Source: Saccharothrix ecbatanensis (GTDB lineage Bacteria > Actinomycetota > Actinomycetes > Mycobacteriales > Pseudonocardiaceae). Taken from it: 64,000 nt of DNA. Under the pieces are notes generated by a model. The model worked only from the letters and a program-made list of their open reading frames with translations, was not told the DNA's origin and made no database searches. Location: contig NZ_JACHMO010000001.1 of assembly GCF_014205015.1 (NCBI RefSeq), positions 6,758,001-6,822,000 on the forward strand. Reading direction: 5' to 3'. Both the position numbers and the translations under genes were made by a program. Of this stretch, positions 26,145 through 34,693 are shown piece by piece (positions within the stretch are counted from its first letter, which is position 1; the number at the start of each line of letters is the position of its first letter).

Positions 26145-26936
26145 ATGCACGTCGAGGGAATGACCGTTCTGCTCACCGGGGCGACCGGCGGCATCGGGCA
26201 CGCCATCGCCCGGGCGTTCGCCCGCCGGGGCGCCAAGCTGGTGCTGACCGGCCGGAAGGCGACCGAGCTGGAAGCGCTGGCCGCCGAGACCCGGGCCCGC
26301 GCCGTCACCGCCGACCTGGCCGACCCGGACGGTGTGCGGAGGTTGATCGAGGAGGTGGGCGCGGTGGACGTGCTGGTCGCGAACGCCGCGCTGCCCGCGA
26401 GCGGTGCGCTGCTGGACTTCACGCCCGAGCAGGTCGGACGGGCGCTCGCGGTGAACCTCGAAGCGCCGATCGCGCTCACGCACGCGCTGCTCCCGTCGAT
26501 GATCGCTGCCGGACGCGGGCACGTCGTGCACGTCGGCTCCCTGTCGGGCAAGGTCGCCTCCGCGTACTCGTCGCTCTACAACGCCACCAAGTTCGGGCTG
26601 CGCGGGTTCGCGTTGGGGCTGCGCGAGGAACTGCACGGCACCGGCGTCGGAGTTTCGGTCGTGCAGCCCGGTTTCGTGCGGGACGCCGGGATGTTCGCCG
26701 ACACCGGTGCCAAGCCGCCCGCCGGAACGCGCACCGTGTCACCGGAGCAGGTCGCGGACGGCGTGCTGGCCGCGATCGAGCGGGACAAGGGCGAGCTGAA
26801 CGTCGCGCCGCCGGAGTTGCGTGCGCTGAGCGTGCTCGGCAGCGCGTTCCCGGGGTTCTCGTCGGGCGTGCAGCGCCTGATGTCGAACGACGCGGTGATG
26901 CGGAAGATGAGCGGGGCGAACCAGGGGAAGCGCTGA
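26145..26936 (+). CDS. short-chain dehydrogenase/reductase
   Basis: 263 residues, classical SDR. Cofactor loop TGATGGIG (11-18), NAA motif around 80-82, catalytic S132/S134, Y145 and K149 (YNATK). ATG 26145 with GGAGG at 26135-26139. NAD(P)-linked oxidation or reduction of an alcohol/ketone. Its stop codon overlaps the P450 start (TGATG, 26934-26938), so the two are one translationally coupled operon under the palindromic operator. A plausible role is processing of hydroxylated fatty-acyl products made by the P450. Confidence 0.88.
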   Translation: MHVEGMTVLLTGATGGIGHAIARAFARRGAKLVLTGRKATELEALAAETRARAVTADLADPDGVRRLIEEVGAVDVLVANAALPASGALLDFTPEQVGRALAVNLEAPIALTHALLPSMIAAGRGHVVHVGSLSGKVASAYSSLYNATKFGLRGFALGLREELHGTGVGVSVVQPGFVRDAGMFADTGAKPPAGTRTVSPEQVADGVLAAIERDKGELNVAPPELRALSVLGSAFPGFSSGVQRLMSNDAVMRKMSGANQGKR

Positions 26937-28291
26937 TGGCCGCGACGGACTCCATGGACACGACCGCGATCCCGCATCCGCCCTGGCGGGTGCCGTTGCT
27001 CGGTGACGTCGTCGGCGCGGGCAGTCGCACGCCCGTTCAGGACACCATGAAGCAGGCCCGCGGCCTCGGGCCGATCTTCACCCGGCGGTTCCTGAAGCGG
27101 GAGATCGTCTTCGTGGCCGGCGCCGAGCTGTCCGCGGAACTGGCCGACGAGTCGCGGTTCTCCAAGCACCTGGCGCTCGCTGTGGAGGCGTTGCGCGACA
27201 TCGGCGGCGACGGCCTGTTCACCGCGTACAACGAGGAGCCGAACTGGAAGGCGGCGCACGACGTGCTGCTGCCCGCGTTCACGCAGAGCGCGATGCGCGG
27301 CTACCACGCGACGATGCTGGACGTGACCGCGCAACTGGTCGAGAAGTGGGACCGGGGTGGGGTCGTGGACGTCTCGGCGGACATGACCAAGCTGACCCTG
27401 GAGACCATCGGTCGGGTCGGGTTCGGGTACTCGTTCGAGTCGTTCGAGCGGTCGTCGGCCCACCCGTTCGTGCGCGCGATGACCGGGTCGCTGGCGTACG
27501 CGCAGGGCACGACCGTCACGTTTCCGTTGGTGCGCAAGCTGTTCGGCCGTGCGGCTCGGGAGCGTTACGGGCGGGACTTGGCGTACCTGGCCGAGGTGGT
27601 GGACTCGGTGATCCGGTCGCGGCGGGGGACGCAGGGGACGGACCTGCTCGGGTTGATGCTGGCGTCCGGGGCGCTGGACGACGTGAACGTCCGCAACCAG
27701 GTGATCACGTTCCTGGTGGCGGGGCACGAGACGACGTCCGGTGCGTTGTCGTTCGCGCTGTACTACCTGTCGCGGCACCCCGAGGTGGTCGCGCGGGCGC
27801 GGGCCGAGATCGACTCGGTGTGGGGTTCGGCGGAGGTGCCGGAGTTCGAGCAGGTCGCCAAGCTGCGGTACGTGCGGCGGGTGTTGGACGAGGCGCTGCG
27901 CCTGTGGCCGACCGCGCCGGCGTACGCCAGGCAGGCGCGGGAGGACACCGTGCTGGGTGGGAAGTACCCGATGCGGGCGGGGCAGTGGGCGTTGGTGCTG
28001 CTGCCGTTGGTGCACCGGGATCCGGCGATGTGGCCGACGCCCGAGGCGTTCGACCCGGACCGGTTCTCGCCGGTTCAGGTGCGTTCGCGGCCTGGGCACG
28101 TCTACAAGCCGTTCGGGACGGGGGAACGGGCGTGCATCGGGCGGCAGTTCGCGTTGCACGAGGCGATGTTGGCGCTGGGCACGGTGTTGCGGCGGTACGA
28201 CCTGGTCGGCTCGGCGGATTATCGGTTGAAGGTTGCGGAGACGTTGACGCTGAAGCCGGAGGGGTTCAGGTTGACGCCTCGGCGGCGGTGA
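26936..28291 (+). CDS. cytochrome P450, CYP102 (BM3)-like haem domain without reductase
   Basis: 451 residues. Oxygen-binding I-helix AGHETTSG (262-269), ExxR in EALRLWP (319-325), haem loop FGTGERACIG with ligand C400. Long runs match my memory of the haem domain of Bacillus P450 BM3 (CYP102A1): GDGLFTA (F95 equivalent to BM3 Phe87), NWKAAH, RLWPTAPA, EDTVLGG-YP, GRQFALHEA, ETLTLKPEGF. CYP102A enzymes are fused to a diflavin reductase; here the gene ends after the haem domain, so electrons must come from separate partners. Likely a fatty-acid or lipid hydroxylase. Its end overlaps the convergent monooxygenase gene by 26 bp. Confidence 0.9.
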   Translation: MAATDSMDTTAIPHPPWRVPLLGDVVGAGSRTPVQDTMKQARGLGPIFTRRFLKREIVFVAGAELSAELADESRFSKHLALAVEALRDIGGDGLFTAYNEEPNWKAAHDVLLPAFTQSAMRGYHATMLDVTAQLVEKWDRGGVVDVSADMTKLTLETIGRVGFGYSFESFERSSAHPFVRAMTGSLAYAQGTTVTFPLVRKLFGRAARERYGRDLAYLAEVVDSVIRSRRGTQGTDLLGLMLASGALDDVNVRNQVITFLVAGHETTSGALSFALYYLSRHPEVVARARAEIDSVWGSAEVPEFEQVAKLRYVRRVLDEALRLWPTAPAYARQAREDTVLGGKYPMRAGQWALVLLPLVHRDPAMWPTPEAFDPDRFSPVQVRSRPGHVYKPFGTGERACIGRQFALHEAMLALGTVLRRYDLVGSADYRLKVAETLTLKPEGFRLTPRRR

Positions 28292-29999
28292 AGCCCTTGG
28301 CGCGGCGCAGGGCTTGGTCGAGGCTGGTTCGGTCGAGGCTGGTTCGGTCAACGTCGGCCCGGTCAACGTCGGCCCGGTCAAGGCCGGCGCGGTCAAGGCC
28401 GGCGCGGTCAAGGCCGGCGCGGTCAAGGCCGGCGCGGTCGAAGCCGGCCTGACCTAGACCTGTCAGTGCGACGGCGGCGGTGTGGCCGTCGGGGCGGATC
28501 AGTGCGTCCGCCTCGACGGTGAAGCCGGGGCCGTAGCGGTGGCTGTGCGGGCGTAGTGCGCCGTCGCCGTTGGTGGTCAGCGGTGAGTCGCGGTACGGGA
28601 AGGTCTCGAACAGTCGGCCCGAGTCGATCTGGTCCGTCAGGCCGTGCTCCAGCACGTGCCGGCGGTGGGCGCGTTCAGCTTCCGTCTGCGGCACAAGGAA
28701 TCGCATGGTCTCGCCGGTGACGCGCAGGTTCTCGTCGGCCGCCGCGGCGCGTTCGTCGTGATAGGACTCCAGCAGGTACGGGCCTGCCTCACCGGCGCGG
28801 TCGAGCGCGATCTTCCACGCCGCGTTGTCCGCGTCGCACACCCCCGAGTTCAGGCCACGCGCGCCGAACGGGCTCATCACGTGCGCGGCGTCGCCCGCCA
28901 GCAGGACGTTGCCGACGCGGAACCGGGCGGCTCGGCGCTGGTGGAAGCGGTACGTGGACTGCCACAGCACCTCGTACGGCCGGTCGCCGGTGATCGCGCG
29001 GATGTGGTCCGCGGTCAACTCGAAGCCCTCGGGCACCTGCCAGTCGATGCGGTGCACGCCGTCCGGCTGCGGGTGGACGAGGACTTGGCGGCCAGGGTGC
29101 CACGGCGGGTCGAAGTAGAAACGACGCTCCGCCTCGGGGTGGCCCAAGTCGACCCGGATGTCCGCGATGACGAACCGATCGGCGAACGAGTGGCCGTCGA
29201 ACGTGACGCCGAGCAGATCGCGGACCGTGGAGTGCGCGCCGTCCGCCGCAATGCAGTGCGTCCCCTCCAAAATCCCGCAGACTGTATACAAAATAACGTG
29301 GCCAGTCTGCTGTATACCAACAACCTTCCACCCGTAGCGCAGGTCAATCAATGGCTCCAGACAGGCCTTTGTATGCAATATCCCTTCAACAACCGTCTGA
29401 GGCGTATTGACGAACGGCGGGAACCCCTCGACACGCGGCAGTTCGACGGTAATCACTTCACGATCGCGGAAGTAGGTCCGGCCGCGGTACCAGGTGACAC
29501 CCGCGTCGACCACGGCTTGGCCGACGCCGACGCGTTCGAGGATGTTGAGGACGTCCCGGTGCACGCAGATGGACCGGGAGCCGACAGCTTGGCGCCGTTC
29601 GGCAGCTTCGAGAACGATCGTCGGCACACCAGCGCGGGCCAACAGAAGCGCAGCAATAAGCCCCACCGGCCCAGCCCCAACCACCAACACCGGCCGCACC
29701 CCCAATTCCGCCCCCGCCCCCAGCCCCAGCCCCGATCCCGGCCCTGGCACCAGTCGCGGCCCCGGCTCCAGCTCCCTCTCCAGCGGCAGCCCCAGTCGCA
29801 GCTCCGGCTCCAACTCCGAGCCGAGCTTCAGCCCCAACTCCAAGCCCAGTTCCGGCTCTAGGCGCAGTTCAGGCCCAATCTCCGGTCCCGGTCCCGGTCC
29901 CGGCTCCAGCTCCGGTCCCACCTCGAACTCCGGTCCCAGCCCCAGCCCCAGTCCCCGCCCGAACCCGGACCCGGACACCGGCCCCAACCCGCGGCTCAT
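28266..29999 (-). CDS. FAD-dependent aromatic/polyketide-type monooxygenase with repeat-rich ends
   Basis: 577 residues from ATG 29999, whose ATGA overlaps the stop of the upstream metallo-hydrolase. The FAD-binding core (GAGPVGLIAALLLARAG, then VAADGAHS-like IAADGAHSTVR, then VLLAGDAAHVMSPFGARGLN) identifies the PHBH/PheA-TfdB class. Three oddities: residues about 10-105 are a degenerate repeat of Leu/Pro-Gly/Glu dipeptides; the C terminus carries about eight pentapeptides of type AGLDR/ADVDR/TSLDR; and codons for about residues 215-245 lie in an A/T-rich patch (29275-29400) with rare ATA, TAT and TTT-like codons. Either an active enzyme with added low-complexity arms or a decaying gene. Confidence 0.75.
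   Translation of the reverse strand: MSRGLGPVSGSGFGRGLGLGLGPEFEVGPELEPGPGPGPEIGPELRLEPELGLELGLKLGSELEPELRLGLPLERELEPGPRLVPGPGSGLGLGAGAELGVRPVLVVGAGPVGLIAALLLARAGVPTIVLEAAERRQAVGSRSICVHRDVLNILERVGVGQAVVDAGVTWYRGRTYFRDREVITVELPRVEGFPPFVNTPQTVVEGILHTKACLEPLIDLRYGWKVVGIQQTGHVILYTVCGILEGTHCIAADGAHSTVRDLLGVTFDGHSFADRFVIADIRVDLGHPEAERRFYFDPPWHPGRQVLVHPQPDGVHRIDWQVPEGFELTADHIRAITGDRPYEVLWQSTYRFHQRRAARFRVGNVLLAGDAAHVMSPFGARGLNSGVCDADNAAWKIALDRAGEAGPYLLESYHDERAAAADENLRVTGETMRFLVPQTEAERAHRRHVLEHGLTDQIDSGRLFETFPYRDSPLTTNGDGALRPHSHRYGPGFTVEADALIRPDGHTAAVALTGLGQAGFDRAGLDRAGLDRAGLDRAGLDRADVDRADVDRTSLDRTSLDQALRRAKGFTAAEAST
28317..28444. repeat. 15-bp tandem repeats encoding AGLDR-type pentapeptides
   Basis: About eight copies of a 15-bp unit (consensus AAGGCCGGCGCGGTC on the plus strand). 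Four central copies are nearly identical and the outer ones diverged (AACGTCGGCCCGGTC). In frame in the monooxygenase C terminus, resembling a very short pentapeptide-repeat block. Confidence 0.85.
29700..29990. repeat. degenerate hexanucleotide repeat in the monooxygenase N terminus
   Basis: About 290 bp of 6-bp periodicity (CCCCAG / CCCCGG / CTCCAG-like on the plus strand), encoding alternating Leu or Pro with Gly or Glu. It sits between the coupled start codon and the first strand of the FAD domain. It looks like an expanded and partly decayed microsatellite. Confidence 0.8.
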
Positions 30000-30967
30000 T
30001 GCAACGCCGCCCACACCTCGCGGTCCCGTTCCGCGGTCCAGATCCGGGGCCAGTCCACGCCGTCGCACTCGTCCCAATACCGCTGCACATCGAACGGAAG
30101 GCAGTGTTCGAAGATCGGCCAACGCCCATACCTCGGCGCGAGAGCGGCGTACGCGGCCTCGAAGGCGGCCTTCACCGTGCCCCCGCTGACGTGCACCGTG
30201 CCGACCGTGCGGCGCAGTTCGTCCAAGAAATGCCGCGACTGGGCAATCGCCGCGTCCACCTCAGCCCGATCCCGCGCCGGAGCACCGCGCCCGCCGACCA
30301 ACTGCTCCGCACCCAGGGCAGCCACTCGGTCGAGCGTCGTCGTTGCCCACTCGTTGTGGAACGCATCACCCGTGTACAGCGCGGCCTGCGACTCGACCAG
30401 GTCACCCGCGAACAGGATCCGCTGGTGCGGCAGCCACACCACGATGTCGCCCGCGGTGTGTCCTCGGCCCGAGAACCGCAGTTCGACCTCACCCCGGTCA
30501 CCGCCGAGCGGGATGGTGAGGCGGTCCGAGAACGTCAGGGTCGGCCACGTCAGCCCGGGAATACCCGACGGCTCCTCGAACAACCGGGGCATCCGGCCGT
30601 ACTCGCTCAGCCAGTCCGCCCGACCACGCTCGGCGATCAACGTCCTGGTGTTCTCGTGAGCGACGATCTCCGCCGCGTCGAACGCGCTCGCACCCAGCGT
30701 CCGAACCGCGTGGTAGTGGCTCAGCACCAGATACCGCACAGGCTTGTCGGTGCGCGAGCGGAGGATGTCCAACCACCGCCGGGCGGCCTTCGGCGTGGCA
30801 CGGGCTTCCACGCAGACGAGGAAGTCCTCACCCTCGATCGCACCGACGTTCGGATCGCCTTCGGCGGTCAGGGTGTAGACGCCGTCGGCCAACTCCACGA
30901 ACTTCTCGTCCTTGGGCGCGAGGTCGGCGCTGGACGCGAACGGCTTCGTTGCCACACAACCCACCAT
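29996..30967 (-). CDS. metallo-beta-lactamase-fold hydrolase
   Basis: 323 residues. The MBL fold is recognisable from SHYHAVRTLGAS, FSGRGHTAGDIVVWLP and ILFAGDLVES. The usual HxHxDH metal motif reads HYHAVR, so the Asp-His pair is missing; I recall this variant in a subgroup of bacterial MBL proteins, so it may be a lineage trait rather than decay. GRGHTAGD and the GD of FAGDLV supply the later metal ligands. The stop codon overlaps the monooxygenase ATG (ATGA), so the two are co-translated. Substrate unknown. Confidence 0.82.
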   Translation of the reverse strand: MVGCVATKPFASSADLAPKDEKFVELADGVYTLTAEGDPNVGAIEGEDFLVCVEARATPKAARRWLDILRSRTDKPVRYLVLSHYHAVRTLGASAFDAAEIVAHENTRTLIAERGRADWLSEYGRMPRLFEEPSGIPGLTWPTLTFSDRLTIPLGGDRGEVELRFSGRGHTAGDIVVWLPHQRILFAGDLVESQAALYTGDAFHNEWATTTLDRVAALGAEQLVGGRGAPARDRAEVDAAIAQSRHFLDELRRTVGTVHVSGGTVKAAFEAAYAALAPRYGRWPIFEHCLPFDVQRYWDECDGVDWPRIWTAERDREVWAALQ

Positions 30968-30988
30968 AGGGCCGTCGGCACGACCGGG

Positions 30989-32710
30989 TCAGGACGATTT
31001 GACCTCCACGATCGGCAGCCGCAGAGCACCGGGCGCCTCAGCCGGGACAGCGGGCCGCCGAGGCGGCACCGGGGCGATCCGACGGTACCCGCCAGCCTGA
31101 TCAGGACGCAGGTCCGACTCACCCTTGTTCGGCCACACCGAGAACGCCCGCTCGGCCTGCGCGGTGATCGTGAGCGACGGGTTCACGCCCAGGTTCGCCG
31201 AGATCGCCGCGCCGTCCACCACGGACAGCCCGGGGTAGCCGTAGACCCGGTGGTAGGGATCGATGACACCGCTCGACGGGTCCGCCCCGATCGGACAGCC
31301 GCCGAGGAAGTGGGCCGTCAGCGGGATGTCGAACAGCTCGCCCCACGTCCCTCCAGCCATGCCGTCGATGTGCTTCGCCGCGAGCAGGTTCGCCCGGTGC
31401 CCGGCCGGGATGAACGTCGGGTTCGGCTCGCCGTGCCCCTGCTTCGAGCTCAGCTTGCGACGCCCGAACAGGCCCTTCTTCGTGAACGTGATGATCGAGT
31501 TGTCCAGGCTCTGCATCACCAGCAGGATCACCGTCCGCTCGCTCCACCGGTGCACGGACAGCAGCCGGGCGAACCGGATCGGGTGCCGCACCGCCTGCGA
31601 CAGGAACTGGAGGATGCGGGGCGTCGACTTCGCACCGTCCGTGGCCAACGTCTGCAACAGCCCCATGGCGTTGCTGCCCTTGCCGTAACGCACCGGCTCG
31701 ATGTGGGTCTGCTCGTCCGGGTGGATGGACGACGTGATCGCCACGCCCTGGCTGAAGTCGCGCTCCTTGTCCACCGTGAAACGTCCGGCTCCGATGATCG
31801 ACTCGGAGTTCGTCCTGGTCAGCTCCCCCAGCTTGGGCGAGATCCGCGGCAACGCGCCCTCGTCCCGCATCCGGTGCAGCAACTGCTGGGTGCCCCACGT
31901 GCCCGCGGCCAGCACCACCTGACCCGCGGTGATCGTGCGGCGGCCCTTGCGGAGCTTGCCGCCGGTCCGCCGGGTGCCGACCGCCCACGTGCCGTCCGGC
32001 GCCTGGCGCAGGTCGGTCACGGTGGTCAGCGGCAGCACCTCCGCGCCGTTGCGTTCGGCCAGGTAGAGGTAGTTCTTGACCAGCGTGTTCTTCGCGCCGA
32101 CCCGACAGCCGGACATGCACGCGCCGCACTCCGTGCAGCCGGTCCGGCTCGGGCCCGCGCCACCGAAGTACGGGTCCTCCGCGGGCTTGCCCGGCTCGCC
32201 GAAGTACACGCCGACCGGTGTCGGGTGGTACGTGTCGGCCACGCCCATGTCCTCGGCGACCTGCCGCATCACCACGTCCGACGGCGTCACGGTCGGGTTC
32301 TCCACCACGCCCAGCATCCGGCTCGCCTGGTCGTAGAACGGGGCCAGCTCGGCTTCCCAGTCGGTGATGTGCGCCCACTGCCGGTCCGCGTAGAACGGCT
32401 TGAGCGGCCGGTACAGGGTGTTCGCGTAGACCAGCGACCCGCCGCCGACACCCGACCCGGCCAGGATCATCACGCTGCGCAGGGCGTGGATGCGCTGGAT
32501 GCCGTAACAACCCAGCGCGGGCGCCCACAGGTAGCGGCGCAGGTTCCAGGAGGTCTTGGCGAACTCGTCGTCGGCGAACCGGCGGCCCGCCTCGATGACG
32601 GCCACCCGGTACCCCTTCTCGGTGAGCCGGAGCGCGGCGACGCTGCCACCGAAGCCCGACCCCACCACCACGACGTCGTAGTCGGTGTTGTTACCGGCGA
32701 GTTCACCCAT
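30989..32710 (-). CDS. choD: GMC-type oxidoreductase, ChoD-like
   Basis: 573-residue FAD oxidoreductase. The dinucleotide fold GSGFGGSVAALRL begins at about 17; GSGVGGGSLVYANTLY is the GMC signature; the C terminus has HFLGGCPIGADPSSGVID and VNPSLTITAQAERA. A cysteine cluster CTECGACMSGCRVGAKNT (CxxCxxCxxxC) occurs mid-protein. In M. tuberculosis the equivalent gene beside guaB3 (Rv3409c) is named choD, a putative cholesterol oxidase whose activity has been questioned; the symbol follows that synteny and similarity. Likely acts on a sterol or other bulky alcohol. Confidence 0.85.
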   Translation of the reverse strand: MGELAGNNTDYDVVVVGSGFGGSVAALRLTEKGYRVAVIEAGRRFADDEFAKTSWNLRRYLWAPALGCYGIQRIHALRSVMILAGSGVGGGSLVYANTLYRPLKPFYADRQWAHITDWEAELAPFYDQASRMLGVVENPTVTPSDVVMRQVAEDMGVADTYHPTPVGVYFGEPGKPAEDPYFGGAGPSRTGCTECGACMSGCRVGAKNTLVKNYLYLAERNGAEVLPLTTVTDLRQAPDGTWAVGTRRTGGKLRKGRRTITAGQVVLAAGTWGTQQLLHRMRDEGALPRISPKLGELTRTNSESIIGAGRFTVDKERDFSQGVAITSSIHPDEQTHIEPVRYGKGSNAMGLLQTLATDGAKSTPRILQFLSQAVRHPIRFARLLSVHRWSERTVILLVMQSLDNSIITFTKKGLFGRRKLSSKQGHGEPNPTFIPAGHRANLLAAKHIDGMAGGTWGELFDIPLTAHFLGGCPIGADPSSGVIDPYHRVYGYPGLSVVDGAAISANLGVNPSLTITAQAERAFSVWPNKGESDLRPDQAGGYRRIAPVPPRRPAVPAEAPGALRLPIVEVKSS

Positions 32711-32770
32711 GGTTGCGAGATTAGGGGTTACTTCCGGTAACAGCTAGTCCCCGATCGGTTCAGGACCCTG

Positions 32771-34630
32771 GTGGAGCAAGGCACTCGACAGGAGCGGGCA
32801 GATCCCGACGCCTACGCTGCACGGGTGTTCCGCAGGCGAGCGGACCGTGACGCGCGGTCGACCAACTCGGCACGCCACTTCGCGGTGGCCGGCGCCATCG
32901 TGCTGCTCGGCGCGTTCACGCACCCGTCGAGCGCCCCTCGATCCGACCCCGGCGTCTACTCGTACTCGACCGACGACCACGTCGTCGTCATGCGCGGCGA
33001 GGACGAGGTCACCCGCTGGACGGCGGCCGAGGGCGAGGTCACCGGACGCATGGTGTGGACGGACGACGGCAACCACGTGGCCTTCTTCGCCGAGGCCGAG
33101 GGGGACGCGGCGCGCAGGCTCGTCACGCTCGACGCCCGTTCAGGGGCCGAACGCGCCTTGCCGTGCGACACCTGCGCACGCATCGCCGCCGCCGGCAACG
33201 ACGTCCTCATGGTCGGCACCCACGACGGTGACGGTTTCTCCGGCCTGCTCCGACTCGACCTCTCCCGCGCCACACCGCCGGCCGACGTCCCCGCCGAACT
33301 CCCACCGCTCGTCGACGCCGCGATCTTCTCCGGCACGCACGGCGAAGTGCTGCTGCAAGGCGTGGACCGGACGGGCGGCGAGGTCTACCTGCGGGTCCGC
33401 CCCGACGGCACGACGTCACCCGTCGGCACCGCGACCCACGCCCGCCGCGACCGGCAGGGGCGGACGTTCCTGCGTGAACTCGTGGACGCCGCCGTGGCCA
33501 CGGACCAGGACGGCAACACCGTGTACGCCGTCGTCGGCGGCTTCCAAGCGCCCCAGGGCTCGTGCGAGCACGCCGCCGAGGTGTTCATGGCGCTGCCGTC
33601 ACGCCAGAGCACCGTGCCGACCGACCTCAGCCTCGCCACGCCCGTCCCCGACGTCGACGCAGCCACCAGCACCACCGTCCTGTCAGTGTGGTGGGACCAC
33701 GACGACCGCCTGCGCGCGGCGGTGCTGGCGAGCTTGTGCGACGGGCAGGGGACCGTCGGGCCCACCAGCGGCGAATGGGTGCTCGACCACAACAAGTGGA
33801 CGCAGGTCTCGACCGACCTCACCCTCGGCTCGCGGTCCCTGCGCGACGGGTCGGAGGTCGTCACCCGGTTCACCGGTGAGCACTGGGACGGCGCGGCGCT
33901 CGCCCTGGAACGCGGCTCGGACAAGACCCACATCGCCGACGGTGTGCTCAGCCTCGCCGCCCCGACACCCCGCCGCACCGGGAGCGAACGGGTGCTGGAG
34001 CACCTCTGCGACCCACGCGACGCGGTGTGCCTGGCCCGCGTCGGACGTGACTACGAGGTGGGCTCCACTTCCGGGGACTTCGACGGCGACGGCACCCCCG
34101 ACCAGGCGACGATCGTCCGGAACCAGGCGAACGGCACCTCCGTGAAGATCACATTCGCCGGTGGGCGTTCGGAGACGGTGGCCCTCACCGAGACGATCGA
34201 AGAGGGCGTGCCGCACTGGGCGGGCGCGACCGACGTCACCGGGGACGGCCGGGCCGAACTCCTCGTCCCGCTCGGCACGAAGGCGAACGGCGTGGTGCTC
34301 GGGCTCTTCCAGTACGCGGACGGCCGGCTGGGCAAGGTCCAGGGCGATCTCGCCGCCCCGGTCGTCGGCGCCGGCGCCCAGGAGGCGTCCGGCATCCAGT
34401 GCCGGGAGGACGACGGCCGACGGGTCCTGCGGACCCGGACCGCCCACACGGGCTCCGCCGAGTACGTGCTCCGGGAGGTCACGTACGCGGCCGACGAGTC
34501 CGGTCGGCTCGTCCGAACCGGCGACGAGAGCTTCACGTTCCCGGTCGGCGCGGACGGCGCGCTGCCCGCGCAACTGGCCGACGTGCCGGGCGTGCACTGC
34601 CCCGGCGTGCCCGACCTGTTCCAGCCCTGA
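32771..34630 (+). CDS. membrane-anchored or secreted beta-propeller / FG-GAP-like protein
   Basis: 619 residues from GTG 32771 (AGGA at 32762-32765); GTG 32825 (VFRRRADRD) is an equally good start. A hydrophobic signal-anchor lies at about 36-52. The outer part is rich in beta-strand and contains two calcium-binding FG-GAP/integrin-alpha-type loops, DFDGDGTPDQA and DVTGDGRAELL, plus pairs of Cys (PCDTCA, CDPRDAVC). No enzyme motif is seen. Placed between choD and guaB3, it interrupts the order known in M. tuberculosis. Ends at a strong terminator. Confidence 0.7.
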   Translation: MEQGTRQERADPDAYAARVFRRRADRDARSTNSARHFAVAGAIVLLGAFTHPSSAPRSDPGVYSYSTDDHVVVMRGEDEVTRWTAAEGEVTGRMVWTDDGNHVAFFAEAEGDAARRLVTLDARSGAERALPCDTCARIAAAGNDVLMVGTHDGDGFSGLLRLDLSRATPPADVPAELPPLVDAAIFSGTHGEVLLQGVDRTGGEVYLRVRPDGTTSPVGTATHARRDRQGRTFLRELVDAAVATDQDGNTVYAVVGGFQAPQGSCEHAAEVFMALPSRQSTVPTDLSLATPVPDVDAATSTTVLSVWWDHDDRLRAAVLASLCDGQGTVGPTSGEWVLDHNKWTQVSTDLTLGSRSLRDGSEVVTRFTGEHWDGAALALERGSDKTHIADGVLSLAAPTPRRTGSERVLEHLCDPRDAVCLARVGRDYEVGSTSGDFDGDGTPDQATIVRNQANGTSVKITFAGGRSETVALTETIEEGVPHWAGATDVTGDGRAELLVPLGTKANGVVLGLFQYADGRLGKVQGDLAAPVVGAGAQEASGIQCREDDGRRVLRTRTAHTGSAEYVLREVTYAADESGRLVRTGDESFTFPVGADGALPAQLADVPGVHCPGVPDLFQP

Positions 34631-34640
34631 AACGAGACCA

Positions 34641-34672
34641 CCTCTGCCCCCGGACTGGTCCGGGGGCAGAGG
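34641..34672. terminator. bidirectional terminator
   Basis: Perfect 14-bp stem CCTCTGCCCCCGGA/TCCGGGGGCAGAGG with loop CTGG, between the convergent propeller gene and guaB3. Confidence 0.88.
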
Positions 34673-34693
34673 TGTGGATCGACGGTCGCGGGG

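Noticed and set aside
30989..32710. Firm assignment as functional cholesterol oxidase
   Set aside because: Name rests on similarity and synteny to Rv3409c; activity of that group is disputed and substrate residues cannot be verified by eye.
29999..32740. 913-codon open frame on the plus strand
   Set aside because: Antisense shadow of the MBL and GMC genes, which carry clear family motifs.
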